A stretch of 64,000 nt of DNA, from the NCBI RefSeq assembly GCF_008629685.1, contig NZ_VWSF01000023.1, forward strand, positions 40,779 through 104,778, read 5' to 3'. Position numbers and translations under genes: made by a program. The DNA comes from Adhaeribacter rhizoryzae. Lineage in GTDB: Bacteria; Bacteroidota; Bacteroidia; Cytophagales; Hymenobacteraceae. The notes under the pieces were generated by a model that was given only the letters and a program-made list of their open reading frames with translations, was not told the origin of the DNA and ran no database searches. Positions 9,053 to 17,318 of the stretch are shown here, one piece after another (the first letter of the stretch is position 1; each line of letters opens with the position of its first letter).

Positions 9053-9235
9053 TTATGCTTTTCGGTTCGGCTTATTTTTAGACTGTTGCATTTCTTTCTC
9101 AAACCTGATAAAAGCTTCCATTAATTCTTTTAATTCCAATGCTTCTGGTGTATGCGGTTGCGCATTTGCTAATTGCTCCAAACGTTTTGCGGCCTGTTGA
9201 TATTCAATTTGGCTGCCTAATATCCTAAAATACAT
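9053..9235 (-). CDS. HigA-like antitoxin fragment (no HTH)
   Basis: A 60-residue polar helical protein. The stretch IEYQQAAKRLEQLANAQPHT and the following PEALELKELMEAFIRFE resemble the N-terminal helical region of HigA-type antitoxins (EYexAlxRlExL...pgTPExdELexLxxLIexYE), but the DNA-binding helix-turn-helix that normally follows is missing and no toxin gene is adjacent. It may be a decayed antitoxin remnant or a stand-alone helical domain. It is flanked by long non-coding stretches on both sides. The ORF looks real from its composition; the family link is by eye only. Confidence 0.5.
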   Translation of the reverse strand: MYFRILGSQIEYQQAAKRLEQLANAQPHTPEALELKELMEAFIRFEKEMQQSKNKPNRKA

Positions 9236-10147
9236 TTCTTACTAACTTCTCCCAAACTAACGGTTTTACGAAAATGCTGAATAATTAAAATACTTAAACA
9301 CCTAAGGATAAATGCTGATTTTTTACTTTAATAATAAGAAGTCAGCACAATTGCAGCAGCAACACTGTTACTAAGCAAAGCTGTTAAAGCTGAAATAATA
9401 ACAGGTAGATTTTATACAATAAGTATTCCTAAAATCGCCCTTATTTTTAAACAGGTAAGTGCTATTTTCTCAAAATAGGTAAACGCAACAATTAGACCAT
9501 TAATATTCTTATAAGCCACCAGGCCGAAATGAAAATTGTTTCTGTTCAAAGGTGATTAGTAAAGATTGAGTTATAAAGCTTTTGCAGCTTTATTAAAAAG
9601 GCTACCAGTACCATTAGAAATATTCATCCCTTCTCGGCAATATTTATGCAGTAAATTAATAGGAGCATATATTAGCTACTGGTTGTAAATAGCACTTAAA
9701 TTTTAAATAGTTTAAGATTAACCTTAAAGCATTTAAAAAAAGCTTTAAAGAGCAAATTAAAGCCTATAAAGTTATAGCGCTAATATCAACTTTAATGCCT
9801 TATTAGCTGATTATGTGGATAAAACGAGTTATTAACATAATCAACTTAAAGTAAAGAAACTCTAGAAAAAGCCGATGATTTAATTAACCAATCTTAAATA
9901 TTATTCATATCTTATAAATAATTAATTATTCTTATAAACATAATAAGTATATAAAATGAGAAATAGTTATCTTATGTTTATTGAGTAAAGCTATTTAGTT
10001 TTTATTCTTACAAAGCAGTAAGATTATGCAATAAGAATAGCCAATGTTTAATAAACTAAGCTTTTTATTTAAGGTACAGCTTAGTCTTCTTCTATTGACT
10101 AGTATAGTTGTGTTTTTGTGATGCGCGTTAGATTGAATAATCAGTAC

Positions 10148-10317
10148 TTAAATTAAGAAGCTGTTTAACATTTAGATAATTGGAGAAAACCGCTGCCCTT
10201 GCTGTGTGTTTTCACCAGCAAGTAGTCTGTCGGAAGCTTTAAAATTGGCGGTAATAACACAGTCAATCGCAGCTTATTCTGTTTGAAACCGAAATACCAA
10301 ACAGCTTCTAATTTAAT
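10148..10317. repeat. MITE-like inverted-repeat element
   Basis: The ends form an inverted repeat: TTAAATTAAGAAGCTGTTT on the left (10148-10166) and AAACAGCTTCTAATTTAA on the right (10299-10316). The match is perfect over AGAAGCTGTTT and carries one single-base gap beyond it. The ~130-base interior is noticeably more GC-rich than its surroundings. Size and ends look like a miniature inverted-repeat element or a deleted insertion sequence. No target-site duplication was resolved and no second copy is in the window. Confidence 0.4.
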
Positions 10318-10373
10318 TTTTTTGATGATTTCATTTATTAAAAAAGAAAGAAAAAACAGATAAGTTTTACTAG

Positions 10374-10405
10374 TTGCCTGTATTCTTCAGAAAATCTTAG
10401 CTTTG
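10374..10405 (+). promoter_or_regulatory. Bacteroidota-type promoter of anmK
   Basis: TTG at 10374-10376, a 21-base spacer and TAGCTTTG at 10398-10405 match the Bacteroidota sigma-A consensus TTG-N(17-23)-TAnnTTTG. It ends 41 bases before the anmK ATG. Confidence 0.5.
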
Positions 10406-10446
10406 TTAAATAATAAAAAAGAACCAGTTTTTAGTTTGGAAATAAT

Positions 10447-11646
10447 ATGAGCAATAGCCTGGAGCATTTATACCAAATAAGTAAGAAGAATAAACGCGTA
10501 ATTATTGGTTTAATGTCGGGGACTTCTTTAGATGGTTTGGATATTGCGCTGTGTGCAGTTGAAGGAAGTGGATTAAATACCCAATTAAAACTACTGCAGT
10601 TTAACACGGTTCCGTATACCGACGATCTGAAACATAAGATTAAGAATATTTTTTCTAAAAGACAGGTTGATTTGGAGCAGGTTTGTATTTTAAATGCGTA
10701 CTTAGGCTCCTTTCACGCCGATTTAATTCTGAAAAGTCTTCTACAATGGAATATTCGGCCGGCAGAAGTAGACCTTATTGCTAGTCATGGGCAAACTATT
10801 TACCACGCGCCGGCAGCTTTACACGGCTTGCCGGGCTGGCCCAATGCTACGCTCCAAATTGGAGATGGTGATCACTTGGCCGTAAAAACCGGAATTATTA
10901 CCGTAAGCGATTTTCGGCAAAAACATATTGCGGCGGGCGGTGAAGGAGCCCCATTGGCTGTATACGGCGATTATTTGCTGTTTTCGCAAAATGGTCAGGA
11001 CCGCATTATGCTAAACATTGGCGGCATTGCCAACTATACTTATTTGCCGGGCGATTTAGATGCGAAACGCGTGTTTTCAACGGATGTTGGTCCCGGAAAC
11101 ACCATCATGGATGCGTACATGCAGCACCAGTTCCGCGATAAATATTATGATAAAGATGGTGAACTGGCCGCCAGCGGAACATATAACCAGGAGCTAGTAG
11201 CAGCTTTGCTTGATAATGAATTTTTCCGGCAGCCATTTCCTAAAACTACTGGCCCCGAATTATTTAATTTAGAATATCTTAAAACGGCCCAACAAACAGC
11301 AAATTGCCAAAACTTAAGTGCGGCTAATATAATGGCTTCATTAAACCGGTTTTCGGCAGTTGGTATTGCCACCGCTATCCGGGAAACCATTAAAGGGGGT
11401 ACTGGGGCAATTTATATTAGCGGTGGTGGGATGCATAACCGCTTGTTGCAGCAAAATTTACAAGAGTTATTACCGCAATTTACCCTATCGCCGCTAACGG
11501 AATTAGGTGTAAATCCGGATGCGAAAGAAGCTGTTTTGTTTGCAGTGCTGGCCAACGAATGTATCGCTAACCAGAATTTAGATTTAGATTTTGGTAATCC
11601 TAAAATACCTACAATCCGGCTGGGTAAAATCAGTTTACCCGATTAA
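10447..11646 (+). CDS. anmK: Anhydro-N-acetylmuramic acid kinase
   Basis: A 399-residue sugar kinase of the ASKHA fold. AnmK cleaves and phosphorylates 1,6-anhydro-MurNAc to MurNAc-6-phosphate during peptidoglycan recycling in the cytoplasm. The family signature IIGLMSGTSLDGLDIALC opens the fold (ATP loop), ASHGQTIYHAP and GEGAPLAVYGD follow, and the adenosine and phosphate regions appear as NIGGIANYT, TDVGPGNTIMDAYM and ISGGGMHNR. Length is normal for AnmK. It is monocistronic, with its own promoter at 10374. No etherase (murQ) or permease gene is adjacent. Confidence 0.95.
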   Translation: MSNSLEHLYQISKKNKRVIIGLMSGTSLDGLDIALCAVEGSGLNTQLKLLQFNTVPYTDDLKHKIKNIFSKRQVDLEQVCILNAYLGSFHADLILKSLLQWNIRPAEVDLIASHGQTIYHAPAALHGLPGWPNATLQIGDGDHLAVKTGIITVSDFRQKHIAAGGEGAPLAVYGDYLLFSQNGQDRIMLNIGGIANYTYLPGDLDAKRVFSTDVGPGNTIMDAYMQHQFRDKYYDKDGELAASGTYNQELVAALLDNEFFRQPFPKTTGPELFNLEYLKTAQQTANCQNLSAANIMASLNRFSAVGIATAIRETIKGGTGAIYISGGGMHNRLLQQNLQELLPQFTLSPLTELGVNPDAKEAVLFAVLANECIANQNLDLDFGNPKIPTIRLGKISLPD

Positions 11647-11751
11647 GGGCCTTTGATATTTAAGCAGCCTTTAAAAAAACTAGCAGCAAGGTAGATTTTG
11701 TATAGGCTTAAATTAAACCTATTTCAAAACTTTCAGAATAGATTACGTTAT

Positions 11752-11870
11752 AACTTATTGGAGTTAAATATTGCCGAAAAGGTAACTTAGTTCCCCGCCT
11801 AAGTTTAGGAGAGATTAGGGGTGGTTGTTTTTCTTAGCTTAATTTCCGGCAAGTTCTGTCGCTGGCTATA
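11752..11870 (+). repeat. Dispersed 119-nt intergenic repeat, copy 1
   Basis: Aligned by eye, this segment matches 48366-48484 over its full 119 bases without an obvious length change. The best-conserved blocks are CCTAAGT.TAGGAG in the middle and TTTCTTAG plus GGCAAGTTCTGT and CTGGCTATA at the right end. Both copies have the same orientation. The ORFs are not conserved, so it is probably a non-coding element. Confidence 0.6.
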
Positions 11871-11925
11871 TTTACAAACAATCAGAATGAACAAGAAACA
11901 AGATTATGCAACCAACCGGTAATTT

Positions 11926-12243
11926 TCACCATAGATTCTCATTATTAGCAGAATCCGAAGCAAAACCATTTTCCGGAGAGTAAGGAGTGCCTTTACCTTC
12001 CAGGTGATTTTGAATATTCAGGTGCAGTTTTAGTTTATCTAATGCTAAAAACTCAGCCCACTGTTGCTGGTCGTCTAGGCTCATCCTGTCCACCAAATCT
12101 GGTAGTGCAATACTATTTTGCTGGGCAATAATCTCCATTAAAAATGGATCAGATTCCAGCAAATATTTTATTTTAATGCGAAAATAACCATTTAACTCAT
12201 TGTACCGGGCAACATCCCACTTATCTAAATTATTAGGCTCCAT
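11926..12243 (-). CDS. Hypothetical protein
   Basis: A 105-residue acidic soluble protein rich in Asn, Gln, Leu and Glu, with predicted helices (LPDLVDRMSLDDQQQWAEFL). No signal peptide, membrane segment or family motif was recognised. The start ATG is followed by EPNNLDKWDVARYNEL. It is isolated, with 279 bases to anmK and 389 bases to the next gene. It may be a lineage-specific small protein. Confidence 0.55.
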   Translation of the reverse strand: MEPNNLDKWDVARYNELNGYFRIKIKYLLESDPFLMEIIAQQNSIALPDLVDRMSLDDQQQWAEFLALDKLKLHLNIQNHLEGKGTPYSPENGFASDSANNENLW

Positions 12244-12632
12244 ATGCTGGTTTTATGCATTTGCTACCGAAAAGTTACTTTCGGGTGCATAATTATCTCA
12301 GAATATTGTACAAGAGCTGCAAAGCAAAATATTAAGATACCTAGTAACGCACAAGCAACAAGTGCTTAAAAATATTAAAATCTTTACTGCTTAGCGTTTA
12401 AACAATATTTATTCGTTCGGCGTTTATTAACGCCGAAATATACTGTTTGTGTTACCCGGAAAAATCCTAATTAGTGATGCGCAACAAAGTTTAGTTTAAC
12501 CTGATTCAGTTAAGCAGCGTGCTTTTAATTATCAGCAAACCTGAATTCAGCCTATGTAAATTCATAAAATCAAGTTAAATAAATTTGTTAACAACAAGGG
12601 GCAAGGCTGTTCTATTAATAGAAAGTATTTAT
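12244..12632. other. Intergenic, one hairpin
   Basis: 389 AT-rich bases between two small minus-strand genes. They contain a perfect 9-bp hairpin at 12416-12437. Otherwise nothing was seen. Confidence 0.55.
12416..12437 (-). terminator. Hairpin downstream of the 12633 gene
   Basis: TTCGGCGTT / AACGCCGAA with a 4-base loop, perfectly paired and followed by AT-rich sequence. It lies about 200 bases after the stop of the minus-strand gene at 12633. There is no strong T tract, so termination is uncertain and it could be an operator. Confidence 0.35.
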
Positions 12633-12893
12633 TTAATCATAATGTTCGGTTAAAAGCTCACTAATATTAATATGGCTTAAATAAGGCTCTAAACATTTGG
12701 TACTGGTAAATGCTCTTACCATTGAAACACTCTGTTCTTCGGGGTCTAACCATATTTCAGCAAAGAAGTCTTGCAGGTGATACAAACATACATTATGTCT
12801 TCTGCCAAACCGGATACCTAACTGGTTTCCCTCATTCCACACTAGCTGTAACCGCTCCTCAAGCGGTAAACGCTCAAATACTTGTAAATTCAT
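12633..12893 (-). CDS. Hypothetical small protein
   Basis: I start this at the ATG at 12893, giving 86 residues (MNLQVFERLPLEERLQLVW...). The longer frame from 12950 adds a low-complexity AT-rich leader. The protein has a helix (LPLEERLQLVWNEG) and a beta-rich middle (RRHNVCLYHLQDFFAEIWLD) ending SHINISELL, which looks like a compact alpha/beta fold. I do not recognise the family. It has no membrane segment and is isolated in AT-rich DNA. Confidence 0.6.
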   Translation of the reverse strand: MNLQVFERLPLEERLQLVWNEGNQLGIRFGRRHNVCLYHLQDFFAEIWLDPEEQSVSMVRAFTSTKCLEPYLSHINISELLTEHYD

Positions 12894-13299
12894 GATGCAA
12901 TATAAAAATACAATTTTGATTTCAAAAACTACTTTATTGATTTTGTGCAAAAAAATTTTTGACCTATTAACAATTAAAATTATAAATACCTGTAATAAAG
13001 CAACTTATATATAATTTTAAATTTATAAAATTTTGATAAAATACAAATAGTATATATTTAGCAAACCAGATAATGCAATGTTTATATAAAAAATATTATA
13101 TATCTTAACTTTTTTTTCTAACGCAGTTAAACCTGATTTTACGCGCTTATATGCTTTGTAAGGTTTAATCTGCTTGCGCTACCAATATTTATTAAGTGCT
13201 TGGCTTTACTACTTAACTAAGCTTTTAGCCCTAATTCTTAATAAATATTTGGTTGCTTGTACAAGATTGTTTTTCCTGAAAAATCAGGTTATGCGTGTA
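12894..13299. other. Intergenic, no gene seen
   Basis: About 400 bases, among the most AT-rich of the window (runs of TATATA and AAATTT near 13000-13110). A 66-residue frame from a TTG at 13174 is not credible. No repeat was found. Confidence 0.5.
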
Positions 13300-13416
13300 T
13301 TAGTCTTCGCGGTTCTTCTTTTTTACTTTACTCCAATTATCATCCAGTTCCCAAACGGCAATTGCAACTACTAGTAATGCTATTATTATATAATTCATTT
13401 CTAATATTTCTTTCAT
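13300..13416 (-). CDS. Small single-helix membrane protein (38 aa)
   Basis: A 38-residue frame begins with ATG at 13416-13414 and ends with TAA at 13300. The product starts MKEILEMN, has one hydrophobic helix (YIIIALLVVAIAVW) and a charged tail (ELDDNWSKVKKKNRED). The helix plus basic C-terminus is the usual layout of bacterial small membrane proteins. A weak AAGG precedes the ATG. It is too short to be sure; function unknown. Confidence 0.4.
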   Translation of the reverse strand: MKEILEMNYIIIALLVVAIAVWELDDNWSKVKKKNRED

Positions 13417-13783
13417 AACCTTACAACTTATGATTCAAAAGTAGATGCCCAAAATGAAGATTAGATGAAATTGCCGGTAGTTTTAAAATAAATTCTCTTT
13501 ATTTAAAGGTTTTTTCTGGTACAGAAATTTGTATATGGTCTTTAAATATTAAAATTTCGGTTGCCAGAATTGCTTTTTAGAAGGGGCTTTAAAGATAATA
13601 ACCAATAATTATCTTTAAAGAAAGTAAATATGGTAAGCCTTAAGTTGCTTCTTGATTTTGTGAATTTTTGTATGTTTTAAAAAATTATTAATATTAAATC
13701 GGGTTTATTTAAATTATTTAAAACAATTGGTTTATTTTTGAAAGATATTGTTTTCTAATTTAGGAGATATTTAGGTTTTTAGC
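13417..13783. other. Intergenic region between divergent genes
   Basis: 367 AT-rich bases between the small membrane ORF and the GH63-like gene. They hold a perfect 13-bp inverted repeat at 13587-13620 and a TATTTTTG -7-like element at 13733-13740, 43 bases before the glucosidase ATG. Confidence 0.45.
13587..13620. promoter_or_regulatory. Inverted repeat, possible operator
   Basis: CTTTAAAGATAAT and ATTATCTTTAAAG pair perfectly around an 8-base spacer. The position, about 165 bases upstream of the GH63-like gene and near the -7-like element, suits an operator or a small hairpin. No T tract follows. Confidence 0.35.
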
Positions 13784-16417
13784 ATGCCAGAAAAGATGGG
13801 AATTAAAGAATACGAAAGGTTACAACAATCGCCTAATAATCGCAACTGGAAATTCTGGGGGCCTTACTTATCGGAGCGCCAGTGGGGCACAGTACGCGAA
13901 GATTATAGCCCGGATGGCAATGCCTGGAGTTTTATTACCCACGATATGGCCCGTAGTAATGCTTACCGTTGGGGCGAAGAAGGTATTGCCGGCTTTTGCG
14001 ACGAAAAACAAATTCTTTGTTTGGCGCCGGCTTTCTGGAACGGGCAGGATAGTATGCTAAAAGAACGGCTTTTTGGTTTAACCAATGCGCAAGGCAACCA
14101 CGGCGAAGATGTAAAAGAATTATATTACCACCTCGATTCTTCCCCCACCCATTCTTATTGTAAATACCTGTACAAATATCCGCAGGTGGCTTTCCCTTAC
14201 GATGAGTTAGTAGAAAGAAACAAACGTACCCGTCTGGAGCTCGAGTATGAAATATTAGATACCGGCATTTTCGACGATAAAAAATACTTTGATATTTATA
14301 TAGAGTATGCCAAGGCTGATATGAACGATATTCTGATGAAGATTACCGTTCATAACCGCGGACCGGAAGAAGCGGACATTCATGTTTTGCCGCACTTGTG
14401 GTTTAGGAATTATTGGAAGCACAATGCCAATTATACCCGGCCTAATATTACTTCGTATTCTGACAACTGCATAAAAACCACATCGCAGCGGATCGGCGTA
14501 TTTTACCTGTACCACGAAAAAGGCGAACAGCTGTTTTGTAACAACGAAACCAATAACCAGCGCATTTATAATGGCCAGAATGAATTACCTTATGTAAAAG
14601 ATGGCATTAATAATTATGTATTAGGTGGGCAATCAACCATCAATCCGGCTAAAGAAGGTACCAAGTCGGCTATTTGGTTTACCGAAAAAATAGCGGGTGG
14701 CAAATCCAAAGTTTTCCGGATACGGTTAAAACGCAACCGCATAGAAGACCCTTGGGGTGATTTTGATGAATTGTTCTTAAAACGGCAGGCCGAAACCATG
14801 AGCTATTATAAAGAGTTTGTTATTCCGGATAAACTCTCGGCGGTGCACAAAAAACTGGTACGAAGCTCTTTTGGCGGCTTGCTCTGGACCAAACAATTTT
14901 ATTACCTGGATGTACACAAATGGCTGAACGGCAGTATGCAGGAAACAGCCCCGCATCGGCAGTACAAGCGTAACACCGAGTGGCAGCACCTGACTAACCG
15001 GAATGTTATTTCGATGCCGGATAAATGGGAATACCCCTGGTACGCGGCCTGGGATTTGGCTTTTCATACAACCACCTTTGCCCACGTAGATGCCAATTTT
15101 GCTAAACAGCAGTTGTTGCTGATGCTCCGGGAATATTATATGCACCCGAATGGCCAGATACCCGCCTACGAATGGAATTTCAGCGATGTAAATCCGCCGG
15201 TACATGCCTGGGGCGTTTGGGAAGTTTACACCACCGATAAGAAAAAGACCGGCGTTCCGGATTGGGACTTTTTAGAACGGGCTTTTCAGAAGTTGCTCAT
15301 GAACTTTACCTGGTGGGTAAACCAAAAAGACGTGAACGGCATTGACTTGTTTGAAGGAGGCTTCCTGGGGCTGGATAATATTGGGGTATTCGACCGTAAC
15401 CACATGCCGCCCGGCATTAAAAATTTGCAGCAAGCCGATGCTACCAGTTGGATGGCCATGTTCTCGTTAAATATGCTGCGTATGTCGTTGGAACTGGCTA
15501 AACGCAACCCGGCTTACGAAGAATCGGCTGCTAAATTTTTCCGGCATTTCCTTAGCATTGGCTGGGCTATGGATAATATTGGCGAAAAGAATATTTCGCT
15601 CTGGGACGATGAAGATAATTTCTACTACGATGCTGTACAGTTAGATAACGGTAAAAGTCAGCGACTTAAGATAAGATCTTTGGTGGGGCTTATTCCGTTA
15701 CTGGCCGTTGAAATTATTAACAGCAGCACCTTCGACCAAATGCAGGAATTTAAGCGGCGGGCCGTTGGTATTATTCGCACCCGGCCTGATCTGGCCCAGT
15801 TAATTTCGCACATTGAAGCCAAAAACGAAGCCGGTAACCATTTATTCTCGGTTATGCGGGGCTTCCGGCTAGAACACGTTTTAAAACGATTATTAGATGA
15901 AGGAGAGTTTCTGTCGGATTATGGCATTCGCTCTTTATCTAAATATCACCAGGAAAACCCGTACGTATTTAACTACCAGGGTAACCAGCACAGTATTAAT
16001 TATGAACCCGGCGAAAGTTCTACTTCTATGTTTGGCGGTAATTCTAACTGGCGCGGACCTATCTGGTTGCAAATGAATTATTTGATTATTCAGGCCCTCC
16101 GGAAATATTACCGCTATTACGGCGATGCTTACGTGTACGAATTCCCGACCGGTTCGGGCGTAAAGTTAAACCTGAAACAAATTGCCCGGGAACTCACCAA
16201 GAGAGTATTAAAAATATTCGAGAAAAACGAAGCTGGCCGGTACCAGTACCAAGGCGATCATCCGCTCTTATCTACCGACGAGCACTTTAAAGAACACCAT
16301 TTATTTTATGAGTTTTTCAACGGCGATACCGGGTTAGGTTTAGGCGCTTCGCACCAAACCGGCTGGACAGCTTTAATAGCTAACCTGTTAATAGAACTAG
16401 AAGAAGAAGGCGTTTAA
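13784..16417 (+). CDS. GH63/MGH1-like glucosidase
   Basis: An 877-residue protein of the mannosyl-oligosaccharide glucosidase (GH63)-like family, with an N-terminal beta-sandwich and an (alpha/alpha)6 barrel. It starts MGIKEYERLQQSP and continues with WSFITHDMARSNAYRWGEEG and FWNGQDSMLKERLFGL, typical of the bacterial subgroup. Barrel motifs include YAAWDLAFHTTTFAHVDANF, GQIPAYEWNFSDVNPPVHAW and GGNSNWRGPIWLQMNYL. There is no signal peptide, so it is probably cytoplasmic. The substrate is likely an alpha-glucoside such as a trehalose- or glucosylglycerate-type compound (inference). It is monocistronic. Confidence 0.9.
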   Translation: MPEKMGIKEYERLQQSPNNRNWKFWGPYLSERQWGTVREDYSPDGNAWSFITHDMARSNAYRWGEEGIAGFCDEKQILCLAPAFWNGQDSMLKERLFGLTNAQGNHGEDVKELYYHLDSSPTHSYCKYLYKYPQVAFPYDELVERNKRTRLELEYEILDTGIFDDKKYFDIYIEYAKADMNDILMKITVHNRGPEEADIHVLPHLWFRNYWKHNANYTRPNITSYSDNCIKTTSQRIGVFYLYHEKGEQLFCNNETNNQRIYNGQNELPYVKDGINNYVLGGQSTINPAKEGTKSAIWFTEKIAGGKSKVFRIRLKRNRIEDPWGDFDELFLKRQAETMSYYKEFVIPDKLSAVHKKLVRSSFGGLLWTKQFYYLDVHKWLNGSMQETAPHRQYKRNTEWQHLTNRNVISMPDKWEYPWYAAWDLAFHTTTFAHVDANFAKQQLLLMLREYYMHPNGQIPAYEWNFSDVNPPVHAWGVWEVYTTDKKKTGVPDWDFLERAFQKLLMNFTWWVNQKDVNGIDLFEGGFLGLDNIGVFDRNHMPPGIKNLQQADATSWMAMFSLNMLRMSLELAKRNPAYEESAAKFFRHFLSIGWAMDNIGEKNISLWDDEDNFYYDAVQLDNGKSQRLKIRSLVGLIPLLAVEIINSSTFDQMQEFKRRAVGIIRTRPDLAQLISHIEAKNEAGNHLFSVMRGFRLEHVLKRLLDEGEFLSDYGIRSLSKYHQENPYVFNYQGNQHSINYEPGESSTSMFGGNSNWRGPIWLQMNYLIIQALRKYYRYYGDAYVYEFPTGSGVKLNLKQIARELTKRVLKIFEKNEAGRYQYQGDHPLLSTDEHFKEHHLFYEFFNGDTGLGLGASHQTGWTALIANLLIELEEEGV

Positions 16418-16786
16418 CAGAAGGAATATTATGAAAATAGCAATACAGCACCTGAGGCTGCTTGCTGGCAATAATTAAGAGAAGGTTAGATCTTGGTAAA
16501 ATGAATAAAAAGAAATTGGTTTAATTAAAACAATATTTATATTTTAATATTTATATTTGCCTATTATTAAGCTGTTTAGAAAACAAAGCTTAAAATATAT
16601 TATAAATATTAAAAAAACAATAGTAGAAGATAAGCCAAATTAAAGTTTTATGTTGTAGATTTGGCATCTCATCAGGTCTTACGAAAACAAAGAGTCAATT
16701 ATCCTGTTTTTGAATAAAATATAGCCTGCTAAATAGAATTTATATAAGAACTAAACCTACCACCATTTATTCCATATTTCACCTTT
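16418..16786. other. Intergenic, no clear gene
   Basis: 369 AT-rich bases after the GH63-like gene. A TATATTTG word at 16552-16559 matches the -7 consensus but lacks a well-spaced TTG. No terminator hairpin is obvious. Confidence 0.45.
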
Positions 16787-17035
16787 ATGTTGTTTTTGCA
16801 AAATATTAAGTTAGTAATTGTTTGTATTTGCATTTCTACCGCTTTAGGACATACTGTTAACCAAGCCTTAGGCATTTTTTGGAGCCTGGGTTATTTTGCC
16901 GGGTTTTTGCTGGCTAACGTTTACCACACCGATAGAGATTCTTTATCTATGCCAATGTCGTTTGCTATTACCCCTTATACGTGTAGTGAGGTAGTCGTGA
17001 GCTTGCTCGACAAATTATTTCAGTTAGATAAATAA
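16787..17035 (+). CDS. Hypothetical small membrane protein
   Basis: 82 residues with a hydrophobic N-terminal helix (IKLVIVCICISTALGH) and a second hydrophobic stretch (GIFWSLGYFAGFLLANVY), then a polar tail. No family was recognised and no good ribosome-binding site is visible, although Bacteroidota often lack one. Coding status is uncertain. Confidence 0.4.
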   Translation: MLFLQNIKLVIVCICISTALGHTVNQALGIFWSLGYFAGFLLANVYHTDRDSLSMPMSFAITPYTCSEVVVSLLDKLFQLDK

Positions 17036-17232
17036 TTTATTTCTTTACTTATTTTAATAAATGCTTCGGATTTATCCGGAACAGGCTAGGCTTGCCTGAA
17101 TAGGTAAAGTGTGCTTTGGAATACTTCCACTAAAGCAATAATAGCGGCTACCAAGGTGGTAAATAAGCGTAATATTTTGTTGGCCAGTATTTTTCTATTT
17201 ACAGTAATATACACTATTCAGTAGTAATAAGC

Positions 17233-17308
17233 CTATTCAGATAATTCCCCGGTAAATTATCTGAATAGTTTTTGAAATATTTTTTATCAAAAACTATTCA
17301 GATAATTT
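17233..17308. repeat. Triple alternating inverted repeat (competing hairpins)
   Basis: The 14-mer CTATTCAGATAATT occurs at 17233-17246, as its exact reverse complement at 17255-17268, and again at 17295-17308. The middle copy can pair with either neighbour. The pair on the right extends to a perfect 22-bp stem (17254-17275 with 17287-17308) with an 11-base loop. It lies just beyond the 3' end of the permease gene on the minus strand, so it may terminate or stabilise that transcript. Confidence 0.65.
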
Positions 17309-17318
17309 AATTTTCAGG

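Larger units (their letters stand above)
9236..10446. other. 1.2-kb AT-rich non-coding stretch
   Basis: This is the longest gene-free stretch in the window. It is extremely AT-rich, with many short inverted repeats (for example TATTCTTA/TAAGAATA near 10000-10040). It holds one perfect DnaA-box word (TGTGGATAA at 9814-9822), an inverted-repeat element at 10148-10317 and the anmK promoter at 10374-10405. No credible ORF is seen on either strand. It could be a decayed mobile-element scar. Confidence 0.55.

Noticed and set aside
9236..10446. Possible replication origin (one TGTGGATAA DnaA-box word in AT-rich DNA)
   Set aside because: Only one consensus box, no dnaA, dnaN or gyrase gene nearby, and no clustering of boxes. 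Not supported.
13174..13374. 66-residue frame on the plus strand
   Set aside because: Starts from TTG in very AT-rich DNA and overlaps the better small frame on the other strand.
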